A stretch of 64,000 bases of DNA from Streptomyces harbinensis (GCF_900116145.1 NZ_FPAB01000005.1:1-64000), one strand, 5' to 3'. Numbered from the stretch's first letter, positions 15,864 to 25,090 are shown. The notes: generated by a model from the sequence alone, not told the origin. Program-made: numbers and translations.

Positions 15864-16499
15864 ATGACGAGTGAGCCCCCGAAGTACGCGGACCGCGTCT
15901 ACCGCTCCGGCTCGGCGCTCGCGGCCGGTGTGCTGCTGATCGGCCTGGCCGCCTGGCTGGGCGGCGACGCCATGCTGCGCGGCGAGGGCCGGACCCCGGT
16001 CACCGCCGCCGCCGCGCTGCTGCTGGCGGTGCCGCTGGTCACCGCGTTCACCTTCCGCCCGGCGGTCTTCGCCGGGGACGAGCGGCTGCGGGTGCGCAAC
16101 CCGTTCCGTACCATCGTCGCGCCCTGGGCCACGGTGGAGAGCGTGAAGGCGGCCTACTCGTGCGAGGTGCGGGCCGGCGGCGCCACCTACCAGCTGTGGG
16201 CCATCCCGGTCTCGCTGCGCGCCCGCGGCAAGGCGACCCGGCACAACGAGCGTCTCGCCGCGGGCGAGTCGCCGCGCGGTGTGTTCGGTCTCGGCGGCCG
16301 GGACCGGATCGGCCAGGACGCGGACCGGCCGCGCACCGCGCCGTCCGACGCGGCGGTGGGCGAGCTGCGCGAGCTGGCCGAGCGACACGCGGACGCCCCC
16401 GGCGCGCAGGGCGAGGTCAGCGTGCGCTGGAGTTACGAGATCATCGCCCCGGCGGCGGTGGGCGCGGTGGCGCTCCTCGTCCTGTGGATCACCGGCTGA
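15864..16499 (+). CDS. PH-domain-type membrane protein
   Basis: 211 aa. Two N-terminal TMs (about 16-35 and 45-64), a small beta domain like bacterial PH domains (VFAGDERLRVRNPFRTIVAPWATVESVKAAYSCEVRAGGATYQLWAIPV), a charged linker, and a C-terminal TM (IIAPAAVGAVALLVLWITG). A -10-like CAGAAT lies 6 nt before ATG 15864 with no ribosome site, so it is probably leaderless. Function unknown. It lies between two nucleoside operons but lacks their palindrome. Confidence 0.78.
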   Translation: MTSEPPKYADRVYRSGSALAAGVLLIGLAAWLGGDAMLRGEGRTPVTAAAALLLAVPLVTAFTFRPAVFAGDERLRVRNPFRTIVAPWATVESVKAAYSCEVRAGGATYQLWAIPVSLRARGKATRHNERLAAGESPRGVFGLGGRDRIGQDADRPRTAPSDAAVGELRELAERHADAPGAQGEVSVRWSYEIIAPAAVGAVALLVLWITG

Positions 16500-16572
16500 C
16501 CGGACCCCCGGCTTCCCGCGCGCCCGCGGTACCGGGTCCCGGGGCGCGGAGCCGATCCGCGCCCCCGTCCGC

Positions 16573-18240
16573 TCACAGCCCGGCGTGCTCGGCCACCGCC
16601 TGCTTCAGGTGGGCCAGGACCGTGGTCGCCGTTTCGCGGACGCCGGGGAGGGTCGCCAGGTCCGGGACCGGCAGGACGGTCTCCAGGTAGATCTTCAGCT
16701 TGGGTTCGGTACCGCTGGGGCGCACGATCACCCGCGCCGAGCGCACCGGGCCGCTGCCGGTGCCGCCGAGCGTGTAGCGCAGACCGTCGGTCGGCGGCAG
16801 GGTGTCGGTACCCCGGGTGAGGTCCTCGGCCGAGGTGACCGGCAGGCCGGCCAGTTCGGTGGGCGGGGTGGCCCGCAGCCGCCGCATCGCCGCCGTGATC
16901 AGCGACAGATCGGTGACCCGTACCGACAGCTGGTCGGTGGCGTGCAGGCCGTGTTCGACGGCGAGGTCGTCCAGGACGTCCAGGACGGTACGCCCGTGCT
17001 CCTTCTCGGCCGCCGCCAGTTCCGCGATCAGCAGGGCGGCGGTGATGCCGTCCTTGTCGCGTACGCCCCGGGGGTCCACGCAGTAGCCCAGGGCCTCCTC
17101 GTAGCCGTACCCCAGATCCTCGACCCGGCCCAGCCACTTGAAGCCGGTCAGGGTCTCCTCGTACCGCAGCCCCGCGGCCGTCGCGATCCGGCCGGTCAGT
17201 GACGAGGACACGATCGAGGCGGCGAAGGTGCCGCCGCGCCCGCCGCGTACCAGATGGGTGGCCAGCAGCGCGCCGACCTCGTCGCCGCGCAGCATGCGCC
17301 AGCCGCCCTCGGCGAAGGCGTCGGGGACGCCGACCGCGCACCGGTCGGCGTCGGGGTCGTTGGCGATCACGAGGTCGGGGCGGACGGAGCGGGCCACCTC
17401 GAAGGCCAGGTCCATGGCGCCCGGCTCCTCCGGGTTGGGGAAGGCGACCGTGGGGAAGTCCGGGTCGGGCTCGGCCTGCGCGGGCACCTCGGCGGGCGCA
17501 GGGAACCCGGCCCGCTCGAACGCGGCCGTGAGCACGGACTGCCCGACACCGTGCAGCGGGGTGTAGACGACCCGGGTGGTGCGCGGCGAGCCCGGCGTGA
17601 GCGGGGCCATGGCGCGCGCCAGATAGTCGGTGACCAGCTCCTCGCCGAGCACGTCCCAGCCGCCCTCGGCCAGGGGGACGTCCGCCAGCGCGCCGACCGC
17701 GCCGATCTGGGCGGCGATGTCGGTGTCGGCCGGGGGCACGATCTGGCTGCCGTCGCCGAGGTAGACCTTGTAGCCGTTGTCCCGGGGCGGGTTGTGGCTG
17801 GCGGTGACCGCGACGCCGGCCACCGCGCCCAGGTGGGTGATGGCGTAGGCCAGGACGGGCGTGGGCAGCGGACGCGGCAGCAGCGCGGCGCGCAGCCCGG
17901 CGCCGACCATGACGGCGGCGGTGTCGCGGGCGAAGTCGGCGCTGCGGTGCCGGGCGTCGTACCCGATGACGACCAGGCCGCCGCCGTGGCCCCGGTCCCG
18001 CAGATAGGCGGCCAGCCCGGTCGCGGCGCGGATGACCACGGCCCGGTTCATGCGCATCGGGCCGGCGCCCATCTCGCCGCGCAGGCCCGCGGTGCCGAAC
18101 TGGAGGGTGCCGGCGAACCGCTCCGCCAGGGCCGCCTCGTCACCGGCCGCCAGCAGGGCGGCCAGCTCGGCGCGGGTCTCCGGGTCGGGGTCCTCGGCCA
18201 GCCACGCCTCGGCCGCCGCCCTCAGCTCCTGCGTCGTCAT
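16573..18240 (-). CDS. Phosphopentomutase-type alpha-D-phosphohexomutase (phosphoglucomutase/phosphomannomutase family)
   Basis: 555 aa. Active-site serine in GVAVTASHNPPRDNGYKVY, metal-binding loop NDPDADRCAVGVPD, GDEVGALL, sugar-binding GYEEALGYCVDP, and the phosphate loop RPSGTEPKLKIY. The size and 'FGTAGLRG' N-terminus match the long bacterial group that includes PgcA and PGM2-type phosphopentomutases. It starts 15 bp after the PNP stop and shares PNP's promoter, so converting ribose-1-P or deoxyribose-1-P to the 5-phosphate for DeoC is the most sensible role; phosphomannomutase is the alternative. Confidence 0.88.
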   Translation of the reverse strand: MTTQELRAAAEAWLAEDPDPETRAELAALLAAGDEAALAERFAGTLQFGTAGLRGEMGAGPMRMNRAVVIRAATGLAAYLRDRGHGGGLVVIGYDARHRSADFARDTAAVMVGAGLRAALLPRPLPTPVLAYAITHLGAVAGVAVTASHNPPRDNGYKVYLGDGSQIVPPADTDIAAQIGAVGALADVPLAEGGWDVLGEELVTDYLARAMAPLTPGSPRTTRVVYTPLHGVGQSVLTAAFERAGFPAPAEVPAQAEPDPDFPTVAFPNPEEPGAMDLAFEVARSVRPDLVIANDPDADRCAVGVPDAFAEGGWRMLRGDEVGALLATHLVRGGRGGTFAASIVSSSLTGRIATAAGLRYEETLTGFKWLGRVEDLGYGYEEALGYCVDPRGVRDKDGITAALLIAELAAAEKEHGRTVLDVLDDLAVEHGLHATDQLSVRVTDLSLITAAMRRLRATPPTELAGLPVTSAEDLTRGTDTLPPTDGLRYTLGGTGSGPVRSARVIVRPSGTEPKLKIYLETVLPVPDLATLPGVRETATTVLAHLKQAVAEHAGL

Positions 18241-18255
18241 TGCTTCTCCCGCTTC

Positions 18256-19062
18256 TCAGATGCGCCCGAGTACCTGCGACAGCAGTGTGCCCATGCGTAC
18301 CGCGGAGTCACGGCCCGCCTGGAGGACTTCCTCGTGGTTCAGCGGTTCGCCGGTGATTCCGGCGGCCAGATTGGTGACCAGGGAGATACCCAGCACCTCG
18401 GCGCCGGCCTCGCGGGCGGCGATCGCCTCCAGCACGGTGGACATGCCGACCAGGTCGCCGCCGATGGCGCGCACCATGCCGATCTCGGCGGGGGTCTCGT
18501 AGTGCGGCCCGGGGAACTGGACGTACACGCCCTCCTCCAGGCTCGGGTCGACCTCCTTGCACAGCGCCCGCAGCCGGGGCGAGTACAGGTCGGTGAGGTC
18601 GACGAAGTGGGGCCCGGTGATGGGGGAGGTGGCGGTGAGGTTGATGTGGTCGCTGATGAGGACGGGCTGGCCGGGGCGCATGCCCTCGCGCAGGCCGCCG
18701 CACCCGTTGGTCAGCACGATCACCTTGCAGCCGGCCGCGACCGCCGTGCGCACCCCGTGGACGACGGCGCCGACGCCGCGGCCCTCGTACAGGTGGGTGC
18801 GGCCCAGGAAGACGAGGACGTGCTTGTCGCCGAGCCGGTAGGAGCGGATGGTCCCGGCGTGGCCGGCGACGGCCGGGGGCGGGAAGCCGGGCAGCTCGGT
18901 GACCGGGAATTCGGCGACCGCCTCGCCCAGCGCGTCGGCCGCGGGGAGCCAGCCCGAGCCCATCACCAGGGCCACGTCATGGCTGTCCACACCGGTCAAC
19001 TCGCGCAGCCGGGCCGCCGCGTCGTCCGCCGACGCCTTGCCCGCAATCTCTGAAGCAGTCAC
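18256..19062 (-). CDS. Purine nucleoside phosphorylase
   Basis: 268 aa, trimeric-type PNP, cleaving (deoxy)inosine and (deoxy)guanosine with phosphate to base plus (deoxy)ribose-1-phosphate. Phosphate-binding [32 protein letters not shown], the base-site region [33 protein letters not shown], and [13 protein letters not shown] 19062 sits 6 nt after a -10 TAGGCT with no ribosome site, hence leaderless. Promoter-proximal to the sugar-phosphate mutase and controlled by the palindrome at 19087-19098. Confidence 0.92.
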   Translation of the reverse strand: MTASEIAGKASADDAAARLRELTGVDSHDVALVMGSGWLPAADALGEAVAEFPVTELPGFPPPAVAGHAGTIRSYRLGDKHVLVFLGRTHLYEGRGVGAVVHGVRTAVAAGCKVIVLTNGCGGLREGMRPGQPVLISDHINLTATSPITGPHFVDLTDLYSPRLRALCKEVDPSLEEGVYVQFPGPHYETPAEIGMVRAIGGDLVGMSTVLEAIAAREAGAEVLGISLVTNLAAGITGEPLNHEEVLQAGRDSAVRMGTLLSQVLGRI

Positions 19063-19068
19063 GGGGGG

Positions 19069-19098
19069 AGCCTAGCCGAGTTTGGCCTACGCGCGTAG
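19069..19098 (-). promoter_or_regulatory. Nucleoside-regulon palindrome plus leaderless promoter of PNP
   Basis: Minus strand: CTACGCGCGTAG (19098-19087), 12 nt, -10 TAGGCT (19074-19069), 6 nt, GTG 19062. The operator here covers the -35 position. Confidence 0.75.
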
Positions 19099-19140
19099 AC
19101 GAGCAGCTGATCCGACCTGGGTGACCGGCCCCGCGGGCGG

Positions 19141-19593
19141 TCAGCAGGGGCGCTTGCGCAGTTCCATCACATAGTCGTGCGGGGCCCCGGCCGACTCGGC
19201 GGCGTCCGCGACCTCGCCGAGGTAGCGGGCGGAGGGCAGCCCGCCCTCGTACCCGTTCAGCACGTAGACCCACGCCTGGGCGTCGCCGTCCAGGGTGTGC
19301 ACCCGGATCCGCATCCGCCGGTAGATGCCCAGACCCACCCCCTCCCAGCGGTCCATGGCGTCCTCGTCCATCGGCGCGATGTCGTACAGCGCGACGAAGA
19401 CCCCGGCGCCCGGGCCGTCGTCGGGGACCGCCTCCACGATGGTGGCGAGCGCCCCCTCCCAGCCCATGTGCTCACCGCCGAAGGTGAGCCGCCAGCCCGT
19501 GATCCAGCCGGTGCCGCGCAGGGGGGAGTGCTTGGCGCGGCGGGCCATCAGCCGGGCATCGAGGTTTCCGGCGTATGCGGCGTAGAGCGACAT
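19141..19593 (-). CDS. Gamma-glutamylcyclotransferase-like (AIG2/BtrG) protein
   Basis: 150 aa from ATG 19593. Opens with MSLYAAYAGNLDARLM, a variant of the YGSN-type phosphate/gamma-glutamyl binding loop of the GGCT fold; the probable catalytic acid lies in the region MDEDAMDRWEGVGLGIYRR. ALYDIAPMD and WVYVLNGYEGGLPS fit the fold. It could cyclise gamma-glutamyl amines or peptides to 5-oxoproline. -10 TACGCT (19606-19601) lies 7 nt upstream, so it is probably leaderless. Divergent from the flavoprotein gene. Confidence 0.82.
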   Translation of the reverse strand: MSLYAAYAGNLDARLMARRAKHSPLRGTGWITGWRLTFGGEHMGWEGALATIVEAVPDDGPGAGVFVALYDIAPMDEDAMDRWEGVGLGIYRRMRIRVHTLDGDAQAWVYVLNGYEGGLPSARYLGEVADAAESAGAPHDYVMELRKRPC

Positions 19594-19600
19594 GGAACCG

Positions 19601-19606
19601 AGCGTA
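19601..19606 (-). promoter_or_regulatory. -10 of the cyclotransferase gene (leaderless)
   Basis: TACGCT on the minus strand, 7 nt before ATG 19593. Confidence 0.5.
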
Positions 19607-19743
19607 CGGGAGTGGTGCGGGTCATCGGCTGAGCCGTACGTTCCTGTCCGCCTTCGCACGGGCTTCGCAACGCCCCGGTCTGACAGGTCACAGTCAGGGG
19701 GTCGCACGTTCCCCGCGCGGTGCCATAAGGGACACTGGGGTAT

Positions 19744-21165
19744 GTGACTCGGATCGTGATCATCGGTGGCGGACCTGGCGGCTACGAGGCGGCACTGGTG
19801 GCCGCGCAGCTCGGCGCGGAGGTGACCGTGGTCGACCGGGACGGTCTGGGCGGCGCCTCGGTGCTCACCGACTGCGTGCCGTCCAAGACGCTGATCGCCA
19901 CCGCCGAGGTCATGACCAGCTTCGACTCCTCCCACGACGAGCTGGGCATCCTGCTGCCCGGCGGGGAGGGCCCGGCTCTCGCCGTGGACCTCGGGAAGGT
20001 CAACCGGCGGGTCAAGCGGCTCGCGCTGGCCCAGTCGCAGGACATCACCGCCTCCGTCACCCGCACCGGGGTCACCGTGCTGCCGGGCCGGGGCCGGCTG
20101 GCCCCGCAGCAGGCGCCGGACGGTTCGCGCCGGGTGTCGGTCACGCACCCGGACGGCAGCGAGGTGGAGCTGGTCGCCGACGCCGTGCTGATCGCCACCG
20201 GCGGGCACCCGCGCGAGATCCCGGACGCCCGCCCGGACGGGGAGCGCATCCTCAACTGGACGCAGGTGTACGACCTCGCCGAGCTGCCCGAGGAGCTGAT
20301 CGTGGTGGGCTCGGGCGTCACCGGCGCCGAGTTCGCCGGCGCGTACCAGGCGCTGGGCTCCCGGGTCACGCTGGTCTCCTCGCGGGACCGGGTGCTGCCG
20401 GGCGAGGACCCGGACGCCGCCGCCGTGCTGGAGGACGTGTTCCGGCGGCGCGGCATGAACGTGATGGCGCGCTCGCGGGCGGCGGCGGCCAAGCGGGTCG
20501 GGGACCGGGTGGAGGTCACGCTCGCCGACGGCCGGGTCATCTCCGGCACGCACTGCCTGATGGCGGTCGGCGCGATCCCGAACACCGCGGGCATGGGCCT
20601 GGAGGAGGCCGGGGTCCGGCTGAAGGAGTCGGGCCACATCTGGACGGACCGGGTCTCGCGCACCTCGGCGCCCGGGGTGTACGCGGCGGGCGATGTGACC
20701 GGGGTGCTGGCGCTGGCGTCGGTGGCCGCGATGCAGGGCCGGATCGCGATGTACCACTTCCTCGGGGACGCGGTGGCCCCGCTGAACCTCAAGACGGTCT
20801 CGGCGAACATCTTCACCGACCCGGAGATCGCCACCGTCGGTTACACCCAGGCGGACGTGGACGAGGGCCGGATCGACGCGCGGGTGGTGAAGCTGCCGCT
20901 GCTGCGCAACGCGCGCGCCAAGATGCAGGGGGTGCGGGACGGTTTCGTGAAGCTGTTCTGCCGTCCCGGGACCGGGATCGTGGTCGGCGGCGTCGTGGTG
21001 TCTCCGCGGGCGAGCGAGCTGATTCATCCTATTTCGATCGCCGTTGACAACAGTCTGACCGTAGAACAGATCGCAAAAGCGTTCACCGTGTACCCGTCCC
21101 TGTCGGGTTCGCTCGCCGAAACGGCGCGGCAGTTGCAGACGAGCAAGGTCGCCGAGGAACAGTAG
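19744..21165 (+). CDS. lpdA: NAD(P)H-quinone dehydrogenase of the flavoprotein disulfide reductase family
   Basis: 473 aa. FAD-binding GGGPGGYEAALVAAQLGAEVTVV at the N-terminus, NAD(P)-binding VVGSGVTGAEFAGAYQALGSRVTLV, second FAD motif GVYAAGDVTGV, and a C-terminal dimerisation domain. At the redox site the sequence is GGASVLTDCVPSK: the first Cys of the CxxxxC pair is Ser39 and only Cys44 remains. This matches mycobacterial LpdA (Rv3303c), which reduces quinones rather than lipoamide. GTG start with GACACT 7 nt upstream and no ribosome site, so leaderless. Next gene is the DeoR regulator. Confidence 0.88.
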   Translation: MTRIVIIGGGPGGYEAALVAAQLGAEVTVVDRDGLGGASVLTDCVPSKTLIATAEVMTSFDSSHDELGILLPGGEGPALAVDLGKVNRRVKRLALAQSQDITASVTRTGVTVLPGRGRLAPQQAPDGSRRVSVTHPDGSEVELVADAVLIATGGHPREIPDARPDGERILNWTQVYDLAELPEELIVVGSGVTGAEFAGAYQALGSRVTLVSSRDRVLPGEDPDAAAVLEDVFRRRGMNVMARSRAAAAKRVGDRVEVTLADGRVISGTHCLMAVGAIPNTAGMGLEEAGVRLKESGHIWTDRVSRTSAPGVYAAGDVTGVLALASVAAMQGRIAMYHFLGDAVAPLNLKTVSANIFTDPEIATVGYTQADVDEGRIDARVVKLPLLRNARAKMQGVRDGFVKLFCRPGTGIVVGGVVVSPRASELIHPISIAVDNSLTVEQIAKAFTVYPSLSGSLAETARQLQTSKVAEEQ

Positions 21166-21285
21166 ACACTGGTCAGCGCGGGTTGCGCGAAGCAGGCGCC
21201 TCTGGCATATATCACGCCGGGGGCGCACGTACAGACAACTTCGGTAATTCCCCGCAACCTGGTGAAACCAGACGGTCGTTAGGGT

Positions 21286-21291
21286 TACTGT
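21286..21291 (+). promoter_or_regulatory. -10 of the DeoR-family gene (leaderless)
   Basis: TACTGT, 7 nt before GTG 21299; no Shine-Dalgarno between. Confidence 0.5.
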
Positions 21292-21298
21292 CGGTTCC

Positions 21299-22237
21299 GT
21301 GTTCGCTGCAGAACGTCGTCAGATGATTCTCGAAATGGTGCGAGCCAACGGGGCCGTGTCGCTCCGCGAGCTCGCCCGCGTCGTCCAGACCTCCGAAGTG
21401 ACCGTGCGGCGCGATGTGCGCGCCTTGGAGGCCGAAGGACTGCTGGACCGCAGACACGGTGGTGCGGTCCTGCCCGGCGGCTTCGCCCGGGAGTCCGGGT
21501 TCCCGCAACGCTCGCTGGCCGTCACCGCCGAGAAGGCCGCCATCGCCGAACTCGCCGCCTCCATGGTGACGGAGGGTGAGGCCATCGTGGTCGGTGCCGG
21601 CACCACCACGCAGGAACTGGCCCGCCGGCTCGCCCGGGTCCCGGGGCTGACGGTGGTCACCAACTCCCTGCTGGTGGCCCAGGCGCTGGCCCACGCCAAC
21701 CGGGTCGAGGTGGTCATGACCGGCGGCACCCTGCGCGGCTCCAGCTACGCGCTGGTCGGCAGCGGCGCCGAACAGTCGCTGCAAGGGCTGCGCGTCACCC
21801 GGGCGTTCCTCTCCGGGGCCGGGCTCACCGCCGAACGCGGCCTGTCCACCTCGAACATGCTCTCCGCGAGCGTGGACCGGGCGCTGGCCAGGGCCGCTTC
21901 GGATGTCGTGGTGCTCGCCGACCACTCCAAGATCGGCGCGGACACCATGCTCCAGACGGTGCCCACCGAGATGATCACCCACCTGGTCACCGACCAGCCG
22001 CCGCCGGACTGTTCACGGGCCGGTACGGAGCTGGAGGCGCTCGCCGACCAGGGCGTACGCATCTCGGTGGCGGGCGGCACCGGCCGGGCCCAGCCGGGCG
22101 AGCGGGAGCGCACGCTCCCCGGCCCCCGTGGCGCCCAGCCGCCGCACGGCAAGCCACCGCTGTCCGGCCCGCCGCCCATCACACCGCCCTCCGCCCAGCA
22201 GCGCCTGTCCGACCTGGCGGCCCAGCGCCGCCGCTGA
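21299..22237 (+). CDS. DeoR-family transcriptional regulator
   Basis: 312 aa. The N-terminal HTH (MILEMVRANGAVSLRELARVVQTSEVTVRRDVRALEAEGLLDRRHGGAV in pattern, residues about 8-58) is the DeoR signature. The sensor domain (about 75-240) has VGAGTTTQELARRL, VVTNSLLVAQAL and VVLADHSKIG, typical of sugar-phosphate-sensing DeoR proteins. The last 70 residues are Pro/Arg/Gly-rich and disordered. It is a candidate controller of the nucleoside palindrome because deoxyribose-5-P is a classic DeoR-type ligand, but its own promoter carries no copy. GTG 21299 is preceded by -10 TACTGT at 7 nt. Confidence 0.88.
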   Translation: MFAAERRQMILEMVRANGAVSLRELARVVQTSEVTVRRDVRALEAEGLLDRRHGGAVLPGGFARESGFPQRSLAVTAEKAAIAELAASMVTEGEAIVVGAGTTTQELARRLARVPGLTVVTNSLLVAQALAHANRVEVVMTGGTLRGSSYALVGSGAEQSLQGLRVTRAFLSGAGLTAERGLSTSNMLSASVDRALARAASDVVVLADHSKIGADTMLQTVPTEMITHLVTDQPPPDCSRAGTELEALADQGVRISVAGGTGRAQPGERERTLPGPRGAQPPHGKPPLSGPPPITPPSAQQRLSDLAAQRRR

Positions 22238-23223
22238 CCCCCCCGGGGCCACGGCGGCGCAGGCGCAGGCGCCGGCGTCGGCACGGGCGCGCGGGGACCG
22301 GCGGAGCGTGGCGCCGGCCGGCCGGCCGCGGGTGACGAGGAACCGTACGCGGGGGCGATCCCGCCCGGCTCACCGAGCCGGCGCGGCAGGGTGTTCCGGC
22401 GGTGCCGCGCGAGAGCGGCCTACCGCCCCTCGGCGGACCGGCACGCCCCGGGGTGGAGTCGCCGGTGCCGGCGGGTCACGCCGACACGTACCGGCCGACG
22501 GCCGGACCGTCGCCGCAGCCTTTCGACGGCCGCGTTGGCGGACGGCGCGGACCGGCGTGAACGCGGGCGGACGCGCGCCGTGAGGGCACCGGCCATGCGC
22601 GCGGGTGAACCGCCGCACAGCGGCAGCGGTGTGCCGCGCGGCGTGGAACCGCCCCGGACTCCCCGGAAACGAACCGGCCTTCCGCCTCCCGCACACGCAC
22701 CTCCCGCAGCGGGCCGCCCGATCGTCGGCGGCCGTGGTGCCACGGACGAACCCCTCCGGGGGTCGGGGGCGGAGAAGACGGCCAGAGACGCGTCGTCGGT
22801 GACGTCCGCACGTCCGCACGTTCGCCGTCCGCCGCCCCCGTCCGCACGTCCGGGCCGCCCGGCGGCCGTCCGGCCGCGCCGGGTTGGTGGCAGCCGGGAC
22901 GCTCGCCCGTCCGCCGCTTCCGGGCGGTGCTCCGCGCACGCCGATCCCGGGCGCCGCCGTCCGGTACGACGGTCCGTCCCCCCGGCCGGTGCCCTGGGCA
23001 TGCGGGCGGTGTCCCGCGCACCGCCGTCCGTCACGCGGGTCCGTCCGCCGGTTCCCCGGGCACGCGGGCGGCGTCCCGCGCACCCCCGCCCGTCCCGCGC
23101 GGACCGGCCGCACGGCCCGCGCGCCCCGGCACGCTCACTTCCCGCAGCGGGCGGCAAGGCCACCGCACGGCCCCCGCGCCCCGGCACGCTCACGTCCCGC
23201 AGTGGGCGGCAAGGCCACCGCAC
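22238..23223. other. About 1-kb non-coding stretch, G+C-extreme, with degenerate repeats
   Basis: Open frames here on both strands are Arg/Pro/Gly/Ala strings without any recognisable domain, start site or normal third-position pattern, so I call none. The right half is built of short repeated blocks (CCCGCGCACC, GTCCGCCG, TCCCGCAGCGGG). It separates the DeoR gene from the convergent accA2. Confidence 0.65.
22988..23111. repeat. Two imperfect 62-bp direct repeats
   Basis: Units 22988-23049 and 23050-23111, in tandem, sharing blocks such as GCGGGCGG, GTCCCGCGCACC and CGCGGG. Roughly four-fifths identical by eye. Confidence 0.65.
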
Positions 23224-23230
23224 GGAGCCC
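23121..23230. repeat. Two near-identical 55-bp direct repeats
   Basis: Units 23121-23175 and 23176-23230, differing at only a few positions (CACTTCCCGCAGCGGG in one, CACGTCCCGCAGTGGG in the other). They end at the accA2 terminator. Confidence 0.8.
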
Positions 23231-23261
23231 CCGGCCGCCGGGCGAGGCGGCCGGGGGCTCC
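23224..23261. terminator. Terminator of accA2
   Basis: A perfect 16-bp stem (GGAGCCCCCGGCCGCC, 23224-23239, with 23246-23261) and 6-nt loop, just downstream of the minus-strand accA2 stop at 23280. Confidence 0.85.
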
Positions 23262-23279
23262 GGCAGGGGCGGGGCGCCC

Positions 23280-25058
23280 TCAGTCCTTGATGTCGCAGAT
23301 CGCCGCGCCCGACGACAGCGCGCCGCCGACCTCCGCCTTCAGGTCCGTGACGGTGCCGGCCCGGTGGGCATTGATGGGCTGCTCCATCTTCATCGCCTCC
23401 AGCACCAGGATCAGCTCGCCCTCGGCGACCTGCTGGCCCTCCTCCACCGCGACCTTCACCACGGTGCCCTGCATCGGCGAGGCCAGCGTGTCCCCCGAGG
23501 CCGCGCTCGCCGCGCGCCGGCCGGCCTTGCGCCGGGCCGGCTTCGCGCCGCCCGCCACCGCCGCCCGCGCCAGCGGCATCGCCAGCGTGGCCGGCAGCGA
23601 CACCTCAAGGCGCTTGCCGCCGACCTCGACGACCACCGTCTCGCGGGTGTCGCTCTCCTCCTCGGCCGTGGCGGCGGCGCCGAAGGGCTCGATGGTGTTT
23701 TTGAACTCGGTCTCGATCCACCGGGTGTGCACCGCGAACGGCTTCCCGGCCGTCTCCTCGGACACCTCCGGCGCGAACGCCGGATCGGCCACCACCGCGC
23801 GGTGGAACGGGATCGCGGTGGCCATCCCCTCCACCTGGAACTCGGCCAGCGCGCGCGCCGCCCGCTGGAGCGCCTGCTCCCGCGTCGCACCGCTCACGAT
23901 CAGCTTCGCCAGCAACGAGTCCCACGCCGGACCGATCACCGAACCCGACTCGACCCCCGCGTCCAGACGGACCCCGGGACCGCTCGGCGGCACGAAGGCC
24001 GTCACGGTGCCCGGCGCGGGCAGGAAGTTGCGGCCCGGGTCCTCGCCGTTGATGCGGAACTCGAAGGAGTGCCCGCGCAGCGGCGGGTCGTCGTACCCCA
24101 GCTCCTCGCCGTCCGCGATCCGGAACTGCTCGCGCACCAGGTCGATCCCGGTGACCTCCTCGGTCACCGGGTGCTCCACCTGGAGCCGGGTGTTGACCTC
24201 AAGGAAGGAGATGGTGCCGTCCTGGCCCACCAGGAACTCGCAGGTGCCGGCGCCCACATAGCCGGCCTCCTTGAGGATGGCCTTCGACGCGCGGTACAGC
24301 TCGGCGTTCTGCGCCTCGCTCAGGTACGGGGCCGGGGCCTCCTCCACCAGCTTCTGGTGCCGCCGCTGGAGGGAGCAGTCACGGGTGGAGACCACGACCA
24401 CATTGCCGTGCGTGTCGGCCAGGCACTGCGTCTCCACGTGGCGCGGCCGGTCCAGGTAGCGCTCCACGAAGCACTCACCGCGCCCGAACGCCGCCTGGGC
24501 CTCGCGGACGGCCGACTCGTACAGCTCGGGGACCTCTTCCAGCGTGCGCGCCACCTTCAGGCCGCGCCCGCCGCCGCCGAAGGCCGCCTTGATGGCGATG
24601 GGCAGCCCGTGCTGTTCGGCGAAGGCCACCACCTCGTCCGCGCCGTTCACCGGGTCGGGGGTGCCGGCCACCAGCGGCGCGCCGGCCCGCTGCGCGATGT
24701 GCCGGGCCGCCACCTTGTCGCCCAGGTCGCGGATCGCCGCCGGGGGCGGGCCGATCCAGGTCAGCCCGGCGTCCAGCACCGCCTGCGCGAACTCCGCGTT
24801 CTCAGAGAGGAATCCGTAGCCGGGGTGGATGGCGTCGGCGCCGGAGTCGGCGGCTGCCTTGAGGACCTTGTCGATGTCCAGATAGCTGGTGGCCGGGGTG
24901 TCACCACCCAGGGCGAACGCTTCGTCGGTGGCGCGCACATGGACGGCCTCCCGGTCCGGCTCGGCGTAGACGGCAACGCTGGCGATGCCGGCGTCACGGC
25001 ACGCCCGGGCGACGCGGACGGCGATTTCGCCGCGGTTGGCGATGAGCACCTTACGCAC
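23280..25058 (-). CDS. accA2: Acyl-CoA carboxylase alpha chain (biotin carboxylase + biotin carrier)
   Basis: 592 aa from GTG 25058, preceded by AAGGAGGGAG. Biotin carboxylase: [18 protein letters not shown] at the N-terminus, ATP-grasp loop [11 protein letters not shown], and biotin-site residues in [23 protein letters not shown]. The biotin carrier domain at the C-terminus has biotinyl Lys in [11 protein letters not shown]. It makes carboxybiotin for carboxyltransferase beta chains such as pccB (29971-31578), giving malonyl- and methylmalonyl-CoA for fatty acids and polyketides. Biotin is attached by BirA (31727-32584). In S. coelicolor near-identical AccA1/AccA2 serve several complexes. 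Confidence 0.95.
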   Translation of the reverse strand: MRKVLIANRGEIAVRVARACRDAGIASVAVYAEPDREAVHVRATDEAFALGGDTPATSYLDIDKVLKAAADSGADAIHPGYGFLSENAEFAQAVLDAGLTWIGPPPAAIRDLGDKVAARHIAQRAGAPLVAGTPDPVNGADEVVAFAEQHGLPIAIKAAFGGGGRGLKVARTLEEVPELYESAVREAQAAFGRGECFVERYLDRPRHVETQCLADTHGNVVVVSTRDCSLQRRHQKLVEEAPAPYLSEAQNAELYRASKAILKEAGYVGAGTCEFLVGQDGTISFLEVNTRLQVEHPVTEEVTGIDLVREQFRIADGEELGYDDPPLRGHSFEFRINGEDPGRNFLPAPGTVTAFVPPSGPGVRLDAGVESGSVIGPAWDSLLAKLIVSGATREQALQRAARALAEFQVEGMATAIPFHRAVVADPAFAPEVSEETAGKPFAVHTRWIETEFKNTIEPFGAAATAEEESDTRETVVVEVGGKRLEVSLPATLAMPLARAAVAGGAKPARRKAGRRAASAASGDTLASPMQGTVVKVAVEEGQQVAEGELILVLEAMKMEQPINAHRAGTVTDLKAEVGGALSSGAAICDIKD

Positions 25059-25084
25059 GATGGCTCCCTCCTTGGAACAAGCCG

Positions 25085-25090
25085 AGTTTA
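25085..25090 (-). promoter_or_regulatory. -10 of accA2
   Basis: TAAACT on the minus strand, giving a leader of about 20 nt that contains the strong ribosome site AAGGAGGGAG. Confidence 0.5.

Noticed and set aside
22391-23290. Long open frames on both strands (up to about 300 codons) in the 22.2-23.3 kb block
   Set aside because: Translations are Arg/Pro/Gly/Ala strings in every frame with no domain, no ribosome site and direct DNA repeats; open frames of this length arise by chance at about 73% G+C.
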